64,000 nucleotides of DNA, from the NCBI GenBank assembly GCA_040902195.1, contig JBBDXS010000010.1, positions 99,589 through 163,588 on the forward strand, in the 5' to 3' direction. The position numbers were made by a program, and so were the translations under genes. This DNA is from JBBDXS01 sp040902195 (lineage in GTDB: Bacteria; Chloroflexota; Dehalococcoidia; DSTF01; RBG-16-68-14). Below the pieces are notes generated by a model. The model had not been told where the DNA came from. It did not search any database and saw only the letters and a list, made by a program, of their open reading frames with translations. Numbering within the stretch: position 1 is the first letter of the stretch; every line of letters begins with the position of its first letter. Positions 9,112 through 16,734 of the stretch are shown here, in pieces.

Positions 9112-9570
9112 ATGAAATGTAAGGTATTCTCAATCGGCGGTAAGGACTATTCCTTGAGCGAGGACGAGGCGGAACTCAACCGCTTCCTTGAGAACGTCAA
9201 AGTATCTCGGGTCTTGGCGTCTTTGGTTGGAGCGTCCGACACTTGGTCGGTGTTGCTCTTCTACGACGAATCATCTAAAGAGAAGCAGCGACGCGATGTT
9301 GACGAGATTGTCCTTTCTTCGGGAGAGCAAGAGATATACCGAGCGCTCCAGGCGTGGCGCGCCGAACGAGCAAGGGAAGACAACCTTGCGCCTTTCATGA
9401 TCGCTCACAATGCTTCGCTTAAGGAGATGATCCGTCTGCGGCCACAAACGACGAGTGACCTGCTAGGAATCAAGGGGTTTGGCGAGAAGCGCGCCGACAA
9501 GTACGGGCATGATCTCATCGCGATAATCGGCGGTCTATATCGGCTTCAGGAGCCAGCGACCAGCGACTAG
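9112..9570 (+). CDS. Stand-alone HRDC-domain protein
   Basis: The start was moved to 9112 because AGGAGG (9101-9106) sits five bases upstream; the product is then 152 residues. The C-terminal half (about 75-145) is an HRDC nucleic-acid-binding domain: YRALQAWRAERAREDNLAPF, then a TTSDLLGIKGFGEKRADKYG hairpin-like motif. The N-terminal half (FSIGGKDYSLSEDEAELNRF, WSVLLFYDE) matches the small alpha/beta module that accompanies HRDC in stand-alone proteins. HRDC is normally an accessory of RecQ helicases or RNase D. Codon use is less GC-rich than in polA and mutM, which hints at separate origin. It lies between two repair genes. Confidence 0.85.
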   Translation: MKCKVFSIGGKDYSLSEDEAELNRFLENVKVSRVLASLVGASDTWSVLLFYDESSKEKQRRDVDEIVLSSGEQEIYRALQAWRAERAREDNLAPFMIAHNASLKEMIRLRPQTTSDLLGIKGFGEKRADKYGHDLIAIIGGLYRLQEPATSD

Positions 9571-9588
9571 TGACTAGCGACCAACACG

Positions 9589-10458
9589 ATGCCCGAGCTG
9601 CCTGAAGTAGAGGCGCTGGCGCGCGATCTGCGCGAGACCGTCGTCGGGCGGACGATCACGGAGGCGTGGGTCTCGCCCGACGCGCCGCGGCTCGTGCAGG
9701 CGATGACCGTCGCTGCGTTCACGACGGGCCTGCGCGCCCGGGCGATCGACGGCGTTTCGCGGCGCGGGAAGTACTTGATGATCGCTCTCGATCGCGAGTT
9801 GTGGTGGGTACTGCACCGGCGCATGTCCGGCAACCTCCTGCATCGACAACACGGCGACCCGGACGAACCGTTCCTACGCGCGCGCTTCCGCCTCGGCGAC
9901 GGCAGCGAGCTGCGCTTCGTCGATCTACGCAAGTTCGGCACGATGTGGCTGACGGACGATGCGGAGTCGATCGTCGCGCATCTCGGGCCGGAACCGCTCG
10001 ACGTGTCGTTCACGGACGACGTGCTGCGCGCGGTCCTCAAGAAGCGTTCGGCGCCGGTGAAGGCAGTGCTGCTCGACCAGGGCGCCATCGCCGGGATCGG
10101 CAACCTCTATGCGGACGAGGCGCTGCACTACGCGCGCATCCACCCCACGCGCCGCGCGAGCAGCCTGCGCAAGGACGAGGTGTCTGCGCTGCGCAAGGGC
10201 ATCGTCGACGCGCTGGAGCAAGGCCTCCGTAATCTCGGCAGCAGCGTCGGCCACGTGACCGACGGCGAGGAAGTGAGCCTGCGCGACCATGTCAACTTGA
10301 ACGGCAAGGCGGGCGGCAACCAGGAGTACCTCGTTGCGTACGGGCGCGAGGGCCGCCCCTGCCGTACGTGCGGCACCGCCATCGAGCGGACGAAGATAGG
10401 GCAGCGCAGCGCGCACTATTGCCCGCGTTGTCAGAGAAAGCCACGCGCAAGGAGGTAG
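9589..10458 (+). CDS. mutM: Formamidopyrimidine-DNA glycosylase (Fpg/MutM)
   Basis: The 289-residue protein begins MPELPEVE, exposing the catalytic Pro and Glu after Met removal. GRTI, RRGKYLMI (the conserved Lys region), HRRMSGNL and GIGNLYADEAL are typical of the family. A C-terminal zinc finger C-x2-C-x16-C-x2-C (CRTCGT...YCPRCQ) is complete. The enzyme removes 8-oxoguanine and formamidopyrimidines and nicks the abasic site. Only 18 bases separate it from the HRDC gene. Two back-to-back palindromes follow the stop and may end the transcript. Confidence 0.96.
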   Translation: MPELPEVEALARDLRETVVGRTITEAWVSPDAPRLVQAMTVAAFTTGLRARAIDGVSRRGKYLMIALDRELWWVLHRRMSGNLLHRQHGDPDEPFLRARFRLGDGSELRFVDLRKFGTMWLTDDAESIVAHLGPEPLDVSFTDDVLRAVLKKRSAPVKAVLLDQGAIAGIGNLYADEALHYARIHPTRRASSLRKDEVSALRKGIVDALEQGLRNLGSSVGHVTDGEEVSLRDHVNLNGKAGGNQEYLVAYGREGRPCRTCGTAIERTKIGQRSAHYCPRCQRKPRARR

Positions 10459-10508
10459 GCGAGGGTCTTTAGACCCTCGCGCGTCGGGGTCTGAAGACCC
10501 CGACCTAC
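10459..10508. repeat. Two adjacent palindromes after mutM
   Basis: A 22-base palindrome around GAGGGTCTTTAGACCCTC (10459-10480) is followed by a second around GGGGTCTGAAGACCCC (10483-10504) and then CTAC. The second is nearly identical to a copy at 41069-41094. They belong to the family of short palindromes with a CCCTAC- or CTAC-type edge. As RNA each would form a 9-10 bp hairpin and could act as a terminator or 3' stabiliser. Confidence 0.75.
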
Positions 10509-10600
10509 GGTGTCGCTTTTCCGCCCATCCGTTGCTCCGTTTATCCGTTCAACATCCGCTGTTTCGTCTATACTGTCCGCGAAGTAGCGAAGGGAGCAGC

Positions 10601-10978
10601 ATGACCGGCTCCTCCAGCGATCCGTCTCACGGCCGCGAGCTCGATGCCGCGTGTCGCGAGTGCGGCGACGCCCTCACCTACAACCCCTGGGAGACGCGCC
10701 CCGTGCGCTGCGAGGCGTGCTTCGAGACCTACCTGCGCGAGATCGACCACGAGTTCCTCCAGTCCTACGCCGAGCTCGGCGTGATGAGCCGTCGCACCGT
10801 CGCGGAGACGTGCCTGCAGCCTCGTTCTAGAGATGGCGCCGCAGCGCAAAGTACTCGCCATGGCGATCGTCGAGCAGTTCTTGCTCGCGAGCGCCGACCT
10901 GATTGGACTGACGCGCGCGGTCCGCAACCGCCACCACGAATCGATCGCGCGCTCCTTCCTGTCGTTCCGCCTCGATGA
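10601..10978 (+). CDS. Zinc-ribbon N-terminal part of a frame-interrupted gene
   Basis: An ATG at 10601 is preceded by AAGGGAG and, further up, by TATACT (10569-10574). The first 70-odd residues hold a zinc ribbon (CRECGD ... RCEACFETYL) and then a helix (EFLQSYAELGVMSRRTVAETCLQ). After about 10815 the frame continues with Arg/Pro-rich text that looks non-coding. The overlapping +1 frame from 10833 reads as ordinary helical protein. I think the two pieces are one gene with an extra base near 10812-10830, caused by mutation or sequencing error. The alternative is two overlapping genes. Family not recognised. Confidence 0.55.
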   Translation: MTGSSSDPSHGRELDAACRECGDALTYNPWETRPVRCEACFETYLREIDHEFLQSYAELGVMSRRTVAETCLQPRSRDGAAAQSTRHGDRRAVLARERRPDWTDARGPQPPPRIDRALLPVVPPR

Positions 10979-11465
10979 CGAGTCGTCGGCGGAGTTCTTC
11001 TCGGAGCTGGAAGACTTCTCGGACGACGAGCTCCTCGACGCGTTCGGGCTGCCGGCGCCGGAGCACGCCGAGCGTCGCTACGCCGCGCTCGGCCCGTCGC
11101 ACGCGCAAGAGCTCTCGAGCGCGATCGGGTCGCTGCTGCGCGACCTCCGCGCGACGGGAACGCGCGGCAACTCTGCGGTGTTGCTGAGCGAGCTGGCCGG
11201 ACAACTGCGAGGCGGCCCGGCGCTCACCGGCCGTTCGTTGCGCCCGGACGAAAACGGCCTGCGTCCGGACCAGGTCGCATCGCTGGTGCTCGACGAGCGA
11301 CGGCGCAGCCTGGTCTTGCATGCCGTCTCGGTCGACGAACACCAGCTCGGCGCAATCATCGACGCGATCGATTGCATGACACGCGCCGCATCGAGCCTGA
11401 TCTACGCGTACCTCACCGTGCAGGACGAGGAGGCGCGCCTGCGCGGCGTGGCGGAGCGAGGATAA
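10833..11465 (+). CDS. Helical C-terminal part of the zinc-ribbon gene, or separate hypothetical protein
   Basis: The 210-residue frame is open upstream to at least LVLE before its first ATG, which joins naturally to the helix of the preceding frame. It is mainly alpha-helical (VEQFLLASADLIGLTRAVRNRH) with acidic clusters (FSELEDFSDDELLDAFG). No enzymatic motif or membrane segment is visible. There is no ribosome binding site close to 10833, supporting the view that it is the continuation of the 10601 gene. Function unknown. Confidence 0.55.
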   Translation: MAPQRKVLAMAIVEQFLLASADLIGLTRAVRNRHHESIARSFLSFRLDDESSAEFFSELEDFSDDELLDAFGLPAPEHAERRYAALGPSHAQELSSAIGSLLRDLRATGTRGNSAVLLSELAGQLRGGPALTGRSLRPDENGLRPDQVASLVLDERRRSLVLHAVSVDEHQLGAIIDAIDCMTRAASSLIYAYLTVQDEEARLRGVAERG

Positions 11466-11496
11466 GGCACGTAACGATCGATCGGCCGGCGGAAGA

Positions 11497-11612
11497 GAAC
11501 GTCTTCGATCCCACCCACCCACCCAGGGAGGTTGTGTTGCTGGGGGACACTCCTTCGCTTCGCTCGAGGGCAGGCGCCAGGGCCCGCCCCTCTGCACTCC
11601 CGGGCCGGGCCT
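11497..11612 (+). repeat. Dispersed intergenic repeat, copy A
   Basis: The element starts near GAACGTCTTCGATC, passes through CCCACCCACCCACCCAG and GGAGGTTGT, then GGGGGACACTCCTTCGCTTC and CTCGAGGGCAGG, and ends near CTCTGCACTCCCGGG. The same order of blocks is seen at 14154, 16825 and 42345, with partial copies at 41358 and 48154, always on the plus strand of this window and mostly between genes. Confidence 0.8.
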
Positions 11613-11675
11613 GTCTTACATTCGATACGAACCTCGCCGTCACATGTCTGGGCGCCGGGCTGTCGATACTCCTAG

Positions 11676-11765
11676 GGAGGGCCACCCGGCGATAGCCGGG
11701 TAGTGGCGGCCTGAAAACTACTAAGGAGGGCCGCCCGGCGATAGCCGGGTAGTGGCGGCCTGAAA
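11676..11765. repeat. Two tandem 41-base hairpin repeats, period 49
   Basis: Copies at 11676-11716 and 11725-11765 differ at one base (GCCACCC versus GCCGCCC). Each contains the palindrome CCCGGCGATAGCCGGG flanked by GGGCC and GGCGGCC, so each RNA copy can fold into a strong stem with a GATA loop. They lie just upstream of the small membrane gene pair. Confidence 0.85.
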
Positions 11766-11791
11766 GGTCGCCGCTACAGAGGTGATGCGAT

Positions 11792-12121
11792 ATGTCCCCT
11801 GACGTCCAGCGAGCACTAGCCTGGCTCGTCATCTTCGGACTCCCCATCGCCGGCTTTGTCGCCGGCTTGCTCCGCCAGCGCGTCCCGAACGCGGCGGTCA
11901 TCGCCGCGGGCGCCGTCGCAGCGCTCTACGCCCTGCTGCTGCTCGCCGCCGGCACATGGGCGGCCGCGTGCTGGGACTGCGTCTCTGACGAGCCGCTCTC
12001 GCGCGGCACCTACTTCATGCTCGCGCTAACATGGGGTGGCCTCTTCGCCGCGCTCGTCGAGCTGAGCGTCTGGGCCGGCACACGCGTCTCGCACATCGTG
12101 CGGAGGGATCTATCGCGATGA
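11792..12121 (+). CDS. Small three-helix membrane protein with CWDC motif (first of a pair)
   Basis: The 109-residue product has about three membrane segments (10-26, 34-56, 75-96). Between the second and third lies the motif WAAACWDC (57-63), two Cys separated by Trp-Asp. The next gene encodes a paralogue with the same WAAxCWDC signature at the same place, so this is a tandem duplication. The ATG of the second gene overlaps the stop of this one (ATGA), indicating translational coupling and perhaps a heteromer. I do not recognise the family. A paired-Cys loop at a membrane face could bind a metal or form a disulfide, but that is speculative. Confidence 0.7.
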   Translation: MSPDVQRALAWLVIFGLPIAGFVAGLLRQRVPNAAVIAAGAVAALYALLLLAAGTWAAACWDCVSDEPLSRGTYFMLALTWGGLFAALVELSVWAGTRVSHIVRRDLSR

Positions 12122-12450
12122 CACCAAACGGCCTGCTCTCGATCATGCCGCTGCTGGGCGTGCTACTCGGCATGGCCCGCGTGCGTTATCCGCGCGTGCC
12201 GTGGCTGGCCGCCGGCTCGATCCTCGCGCTCTACTTGCTGTTCGAGGCCGTCACCGGCGCCTGGGCGGCGACATGCTGGGACTGCAGCGGCAACACGAAT
12301 ACGACGCGCGGCGAGCTGTTCGGCGTGAGCACGCTCTTCTTCGGCATCACGATCACGACGACGCTGGCGGGCATCTGGCTGGGAACGCGGCTCATCGTCA
12401 TGCTGGGACGTCTGCGCCGCACCATCGGCGAGCTGCGCGGCCGCGAGTAG
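12118..12450 (+). CDS. Small three-helix membrane protein with CWDC motif (second of a pair)
   Basis: This 110-residue paralogue of the preceding protein has membrane segments at about 6-20, 29-47 and 68-92. It keeps the loop motif WAATCWDC (49-56). Sequence between the two copies has otherwise diverged, so the conserved loop is probably the functional core. Its start overlaps the upstream stop by four bases. The methyltransferase gene begins one base after its stop, making a likely four-gene operon with the methyltransferase and the peptidase. Function unknown. Confidence 0.7.
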   Translation: MTPNGLLSIMPLLGVLLGMARVRYPRVPWLAAGSILALYLLFEAVTGAWAATCWDCSGNTNTTRGELFGVSTLFFGITITTTLAGIWLGTRLIVMLGRLRRTIGELRGRE

Positions 12451-12451
12451 C

Positions 12452-13117
12452 GTGGCCTCCGACACGCCCGGCAGGGACCGACGGGCCAGCGACGCGAAGC
12501 GCCTCGTCGCCGATGCCTACGACCGCATCGCCCAGCCGTTCCGCGAACACACCGCCGGCGTCGTCTCCGCGCGCAGGCAGCCCTACCTCGATCGCCTCAC
12601 CGAACGTCTCGATAGCTCATCGCGCGTCCTCGACCTAGGCTGCGGCAGCGGCGCGCCGTCCACGGCCTGGCTGAGCGATCGCTACCGCGTCCTCGGCGTC
12701 GATATCTCGCGCGGCCAGCTCGAGATCGCGCGCCGCAAGGTGCCGGCCGCGTCGTACGTGCTCGGCGACATGGCGAGCGTGGCCTTCCGGCCCGCGTCGT
12801 TCGACGCCATCGCCGCGCTATACTCCACCATCCACGTCCCGCGCGAAGAGCAGCCGGCGCTGCTCACGCGGCTGCACACGTTCCTGACGCCGGGCGGACG
12901 GTTGTTCGCCGTGATGGGCGCCAAAGCGTGGGAAGGCACGGAGGAGGACTGGCTGGGCATGGGCTCGACGATGTTCTGGAGCCACTACGACGCGCAGACG
13001 AACCTCTCGATGATCGAGCGCGCCGGCTTTCACGTCCTGCGCCACGACATCGAGCCGGACTACATCGATGACGCCGGCGGCGCGCACCTCTTCGTGATCG
13101 CAGAGCGGCCGCGCTAA
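12452..13117 (+). CDS. Class I SAM-dependent methyltransferase
   Basis: The 221-residue protein starts with GTG one base after the upstream stop. Motif I is VLDLGCGSGAPS (about 59-70), with a following acidic residue in LGVDISRGQL, and a YVLGDMASVAF segment corresponding to motif II/III. The rest fits a Methyltransf_11/25 fold. The substrate cannot be predicted. The last stop and the next ATG overlap as TAATG, so the gene is co-translated with the DmpA-like peptidase. The N-terminal 35 residues are a basic helix. Confidence 0.88.
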   Translation: MASDTPGRDRRASDAKRLVADAYDRIAQPFREHTAGVVSARRQPYLDRLTERLDSSSRVLDLGCGSGAPSTAWLSDRYRVLGVDISRGQLEIARRKVPAASYVLGDMASVAFRPASFDAIAALYSTIHVPREEQPALLTRLHTFLTPGGRLFAVMGAKAWEGTEEDWLGMGSTMFWSHYDAQTNLSMIERAGFHVLRHDIEPDYIDDAGGAHLFVIAERPR

Positions 13118-14118
13118 TGCACGACCACCTCTCACTCGACGCGATCACCGACGTGCCCGGCATCCGCGTCGGCCATTGGACCGATCTCGACGCCGCGACC
13201 GGCTGTACCGTCGTACTCGCGCCGCCGGCCGGCGCCATCGGCGGCGTCGACGTGCGCGGCGGCGCGCCCGGCACGATCGAGACCGACATGCTGCGCACCG
13301 GCACGATCGCGGAGAGCGCGCAGGCCATTTTACTTACGGGCGGCTCGGCGTTCGGGCTCGCTGCCGCCGCCGGCGTGATGCGCTACCTCGAAGAACAGGG
13401 TGTCGGATTCCACTTCGGCAAGAGCTACATCCCGCTGGTGTCCGGCGCCGTTGTGTTCGACCTCAACATCGGCGACTCGAAGGGCCGCCCCGACGCGGAG
13501 TCGGGCTACCTCGCGGCGCAGTCCGCGGCCGGCGGCCCCGTCGAGCAGGGCAACGCCGGTGTCGGCACCGGATGCACCGTCGCGAAGGCGGCGGGTGTTG
13601 AGCGCTGCCTGAAAGGCGGCGTCGGCACGGCGAGCGAGCGCGGCCCAAACGGCATCATCGTCGGCGCGATCGCTGCGGTGAACTGCGGCGGCGAGGTTAT
13701 CGATACCATGCACAGCCGCGTCGTCGCCGGGCCGCGCGCCGATACGCCCGGCGCGTTCCTCGATACGATCGAGGAGCTTCGCGGGGGCCACGGAGGCGCG
13801 CCGACGAGCGAGAACACCACGAACGCCATCGTCGCGACGAACGCGCGTCTGTCGAAAGAGGGGGCAAACCGTCTCGCCGCTGTCTCCCACGACGGCTTCG
13901 CGCGCGCGATCCGTCCCGTCCACACGATCGGTGACGGCGACACCATCTTCGCGCTCGCGACGGGCGAGATCGCGCTCGCGCACCCGCGCGAGACCATCGC
14001 GATCGAGGCGCTCGCCGCCCGCGCCGTCGAACGTGCGATCGTGCGCGCCGTGCTGATGGCAACAGGGCTCCACGGCGTGCCGTCCGCGTCGGAATGGGCC
14101 GCGAGCGCGATGAGATAG
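13117..14118 (+). CDS. P1 (DmpA/BapA-like) self-processing peptidase
   Basis: The 333-residue protein matches family S58, Ntn-hydrolase-like aminopeptidases that cleave themselves to expose a catalytic Ser or Thr. Signature stretches are ITDVPGIRVGHWTD near the N-terminus, LLTGGSAFGLAAAAGVM, and NAGVGTGCTVAK. The likely nucleophile is Thr234 or Thr235 in SENTTNAIVATNARL, with the small subunit starting there. Family members cleave N-terminal residues of small peptides or beta-peptides. It has no signal peptide. The ATG overlaps the upstream methyltransferase stop (TAATG). Confidence 0.9.
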   Translation: MHDHLSLDAITDVPGIRVGHWTDLDAATGCTVVLAPPAGAIGGVDVRGGAPGTIETDMLRTGTIAESAQAILLTGGSAFGLAAAAGVMRYLEEQGVGFHFGKSYIPLVSGAVVFDLNIGDSKGRPDAESGYLAAQSAAGGPVEQGNAGVGTGCTVAKAAGVERCLKGGVGTASERGPNGIIVGAIAAVNCGGEVIDTMHSRVVAGPRADTPGAFLDTIEELRGGHGGAPTSENTTNAIVATNARLSKEGANRLAAVSHDGFARAIRPVHTIGDGDTIFALATGEIALAHPRETIAIEALAARAVERAIVRAVLMATGLHGVPSASEWAASAMR

Positions 14119-14153
14119 CAAGGCTTGGCTGCCTGTGCCAGGCCCCCATCAGC

Positions 14154-14262
14154 GTAAGGAACGTTCTTCTTCCCACCCGCCCGCCCAGAGAAGTTGTTAG
14201 TGCTGGGGGGACACCCCCCAAGACCCCCGGCAGAGGAGTTCCTCTGCACTCCTTTGAGACTG
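14154..14262 (+). repeat. Dispersed intergenic repeat, copy B
   Basis: Begins GTAAGGAACGTTCTTC, continues with CCCACCCGCCCGCCCAGAGA, GTTGTTAGTGCTGGGG, GACACCCCC and ends near CTCTGCACTCC. It keeps the left block and the CTCTGCACTCC end of copy A but lacks the CTTCGCTTCGCTCGAGG centre. Confidence 0.7.
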
Positions 14263-14301
14263 CGCGGCGATCACGCCTGGGCAGAGTCGCCGAAACGGTG
14301 A

Positions 14302-14307
14302 TACGCT
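14302..14307 (+). promoter_or_regulatory. -10 box nine bases before the GH4 start
   Basis: TACGCT lies nine bases before the ATG at 14317, and no ribosome binding site is present between them. It follows the leaderless pattern seen repeatedly in the window. Confidence 0.4.
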
Positions 14308-14316
14308 CCTACTAGA

Positions 14317-15615
14317 ATGCCACCTACAAGGATCGCCGCAGTAGGAATCGGCAGCTTCGTCTTCGGAGTGGAGCTGCTGCGCGACGTCTTCCAGACGGAG
14401 GAGCTGCGTGAGTGCGAGCTCGCGCTGGTCGACGTCGATACCGAGCGCCTCGGGCTGATGGAGGGCCTCGCCAACCGCCTGAACGAAGCGTCGGGCTGGG
14501 GCGCGAACGTCGTTGCTACGCCCGATCGCAACGAGGGGCTGCCCGGCGCAACGTTCGTCGTCACTGCGATCGAGGTGAACCGCGACGCGCTCTGGCGGCT
14601 CGACCACGCGATCTGCATGCGCCACGGCCTGCCCTCCGTGCTGAGCGAGAACGGCGGGCCGGGCGGGCTGTCGCACGCGCTGCGCACCGTGCCGCTCATG
14701 GTCGACATCGCGCGCGACATCGAGCGGCTCTGTCCGGACGCGCTACTGCTCAACTACACAAACCCGGAAGGCCGCGTCTGTCTCGCCATCCGGCGCAACA
14801 CGTCCGTGCGGGCGGTCGGCCTCTGTCATGGCGTCGCGGGCACGGTGCCCTGGATCGCAAACGTCCTCGAACGCGATGCCGGCACAATCGATCTGCAGGC
14901 CTCCGGCGTCAACCACTTTACGTGGACGACGAGCTTGAGCGACGCGTCGGCGGGCGAGGACCTCTATCCGCTCTTTCGCGATCGCCTCGCCGCGCTGCCG
15001 CCGGACGAGTGGCCGCTCTGCCGCTCTCTCTTCGATCGCTTCGGTCTCTTCCCGACGACGAGCGACAACCACGTTGGCGAGTACATCGGTTGGGCGGCCG
15101 AGCTGTGCGGCACGAAGGGGTACGACTTCGAGCGTATCGGGGAACAGCGCCGCGGCGCGCGCGAAAACATCGAGGGCTGGGCGAGCGGCGCGAAGCCCGT
15201 CGACGGGCTGCTGGCGCAGCCGTCGCGCGAGGCACGCGTAAAGCTCTCGTCCGCGGGCCTCATGGCCGACGTGATCGCGGGCCGCACGCGCCGCTACCCG
15301 TCGTTCATCTTGCCGAACGAGAGCTACATCGCGAACATCAGCGCGGACGCCGTCGTCGAGGCGCCGGGGCTGATCAGCAACGGCCGCGTCTGCGCCGTCC
15401 CCGCGGGCGAGCTGCCCGGCCCGATCGCGTCGATGGTGCAGAACGAGGTCGAAATCCAGAAGCTCGCCGTCGACGCCGCTGTTACCGGATCGCGCGACCT
15501 CGCCCTCGAGGCGCTCCTCCTCGATCCCGTCGTCAACAGCGCGAAAAAAGCGGAAGCGTTCCTAAACGACATCCTCGAAACGCACGCGGCGTACCTGCCC
15601 GCGTTCGGGCGGTAG
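14317..15615 (+). CDS. NAD- and metal-dependent glycosidase, GH4 family
   Basis: The 432-residue protein has the GH4 layout. The N-terminal Rossmann segment IAAVGIGSFVF is a variant of the usual GxGS nucleotide loop. NYTNPEG (146-152) contacts the sugar. Cys170 and His200 (GLCHG, GVNHFTW) are the expected manganese ligands. GH4 enzymes hydrolyse alpha- or beta-glycosides by an oxidation-elimination route using NAD. Sequence alone does not separate alpha-glucosidase, alpha-galactosidase or alpha-glucuronidase. No sugar transporter is adjacent. Length matches the family. Confidence 0.9.
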   Translation: MPPTRIAAVGIGSFVFGVELLRDVFQTEELRECELALVDVDTERLGLMEGLANRLNEASGWGANVVATPDRNEGLPGATFVVTAIEVNRDALWRLDHAICMRHGLPSVLSENGGPGGLSHALRTVPLMVDIARDIERLCPDALLLNYTNPEGRVCLAIRRNTSVRAVGLCHGVAGTVPWIANVLERDAGTIDLQASGVNHFTWTTSLSDASAGEDLYPLFRDRLAALPPDEWPLCRSLFDRFGLFPTTSDNHVGEYIGWAAELCGTKGYDFERIGEQRRGARENIEGWASGAKPVDGLLAQPSREARVKLSSAGLMADVIAGRTRRYPSFILPNESYIANISADAVVEAPGLISNGRVCAVPAGELPGPIASMVQNEVEIQKLAVDAAVTGSRDLALEALLLDPVVNSAKKAEAFLNDILETHAAYLPAFGR

Positions 15616-15650
15616 CCGCTGGTCGCTGGCCACTGGTGGCGAGACGGTCT

Positions 15651-15742
15651 GTAGGGACAGAGCTTTAGCTCTGTCCTCGACTCGACAGCAACAGATGGAT
15701 AATCATCAATGGGGTCGGACAGACCTGAAGGTCTGTCCCTAC
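15651..15742. repeat. Two short palindromes framed by GTAGGG and CCCTAC
   Basis: The first (15651-15678) reads GTAGGGACAGAGCTTTAGCT and then CTGTC; the second (15715-15742) has CAGACCTGAAGGTCTG and then TCCCTAC. They share the outer word with copies at 33524, 36819 and 47490 but have different palindromic centres. They lie between the GH4 gene and the convergent carboxypeptidase gene and may act as bidirectional terminators. Confidence 0.75.
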
Positions 15743-15753
15743 GAGGTGCGCCG

Positions 15754-16734
15754 CTAGCAGGCGGACGGCGTGTTTGCGAGGGCCCATTCGTAGAGCGCCG
15801 GGACGTCTGTGTAGCGGTCGCTGCTGGCGAGAAGCGAGATGATCAGCCGCCGTCCGTTGTGGTCGAACGCGGCGACCATCGTCTGGCCGGCGCCCTCCGT
15901 GTAGCCGATCTTCACACCGATCATCTCGCCCGGGTAGGCGTCGAGCAGCTCGTTGCTGTTCCAGAGCGCCTCGCGGTTCCACGACGGCTGGTACTCGCGC
16001 GTCGCGACGATCGGCGCGAGCTCCTCGTTGTCGAGCACAGCGCGGCCCAGCGTCACGAGGTCGCGCGCGCTGGTGTAGAGGCCCAACTCATCGAGGCCGT
16101 GCGGGTTCGTAAAGTGCGTGTGATCGAGGCCCAGCTCCCGCGCTTTGAGGTTCATCAAGTCGACGAACACCGGCATCGTGCCGCCGACCTCCTCCGCGAT
16201 CTGGATCGCCGCGTCGTTGCCGGACGGCAGCAGGAGGCCGTAGAGGAGATCGCGCATCGTCATGCGCTCGCCGGGCTCGAGGCCCATCACGGTCGAGCCG
16301 CTGGACGCCACGAGCAGCGCGCTATTCACGTCGACGACGACTTCCTCATCGAGATCGGCGCGGTCCGCGGCGACGAGCGCCGTCGCGAGCTTCGTCAGGC
16401 TGGCGGGCGCGCGCTGGAGGTCGGGGTTTTTCGCGTACAGCTCGACGCCGCATGGCTCCTCCGCGACGACGGCGGCCGCACCGAGAACGGACGGCGGCGG
16501 CACCGCTCCCGCGTACGCGAGGCCTCCCTGCGGGCCGACACAGAGCCCTCCGCCGGAGCACTCCTCGACGACGGAGGCGGGCGCGGGCCGGGGCGTCGGG
16601 CTGCCGCCCGAGGGCCAGAGCAGCCAGACCATGACGCCGAGAAAGACGGCCGATGCGCAGGCGCTCAGCGTGAGGGCGAACGACTGCCGGCGTGGCGGGC
16701 GGTAGCCGAGGTGCCAGTGGGGAGGCGGGCGCAT
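15754..16734 (-). CDS. D-alanyl-D-alanine carboxypeptidase (DacF/PBP5-like)
   Basis: I start the gene at 16734 (326 residues) because TATACT lies nine bases upstream (16744-16749 on this strand) and upstream sequence is repeat DNA. A membrane helix spans about 19-41, then a Pro/Ser linker, then the serine peptidase S11 domain (about 80-320). Catalytic motifs are SLTK (112-115) and SGN (171-173). The third motif reads KIG (275-277) instead of the usual KTG, an unusual substitution in a substrate-binding box. The enzyme should trim the terminal D-Ala of peptidoglycan stem peptides outside the membrane. Activity may be altered by the KIG change. Confidence 0.88.
   Translation of the reverse strand: MRPPPHWHLGYRPPRRQSFALTLSACASAVFLGVMVWLLWPSGGSPTPRPAPASVVEECSGGGLCVGPQGGLAYAGAVPPPSVLGAAAVVAEEPCGVELYAKNPDLQRAPASLTKLATALVAADRADLDEEVVVDVNSALLVASSGSTVMGLEPGERMTMRDLLYGLLLPSGNDAAIQIAEEVGGTMPVFVDLMNLKARELGLDHTHFTNPHGLDELGLYTSARDLVTLGRAVLDNEELAPIVATREYQPSWNREALWNSNELLDAYPGEMIGVKIGYTEGAGQTMVAAFDHNGRRLIISLLASSDRYTDVPALYEWALANTPSAC

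Larger units (their letters stand above)
11466..11791. other. 326-base intergenic stretch made of repeats
   Basis: No gene is visible. The left half is a copy of the dispersed element with CCTTCGCTTCGCTCGAGGGC; the right half holds two tandem hairpin units. A short clean segment (about 11766-11791) leads into the next gene. Confidence 0.8.

Noticed and set aside
11676..11765. CRISPR-like pair of repeats
   Set aside because: Only two units, eight-base spacer, no cas genes.
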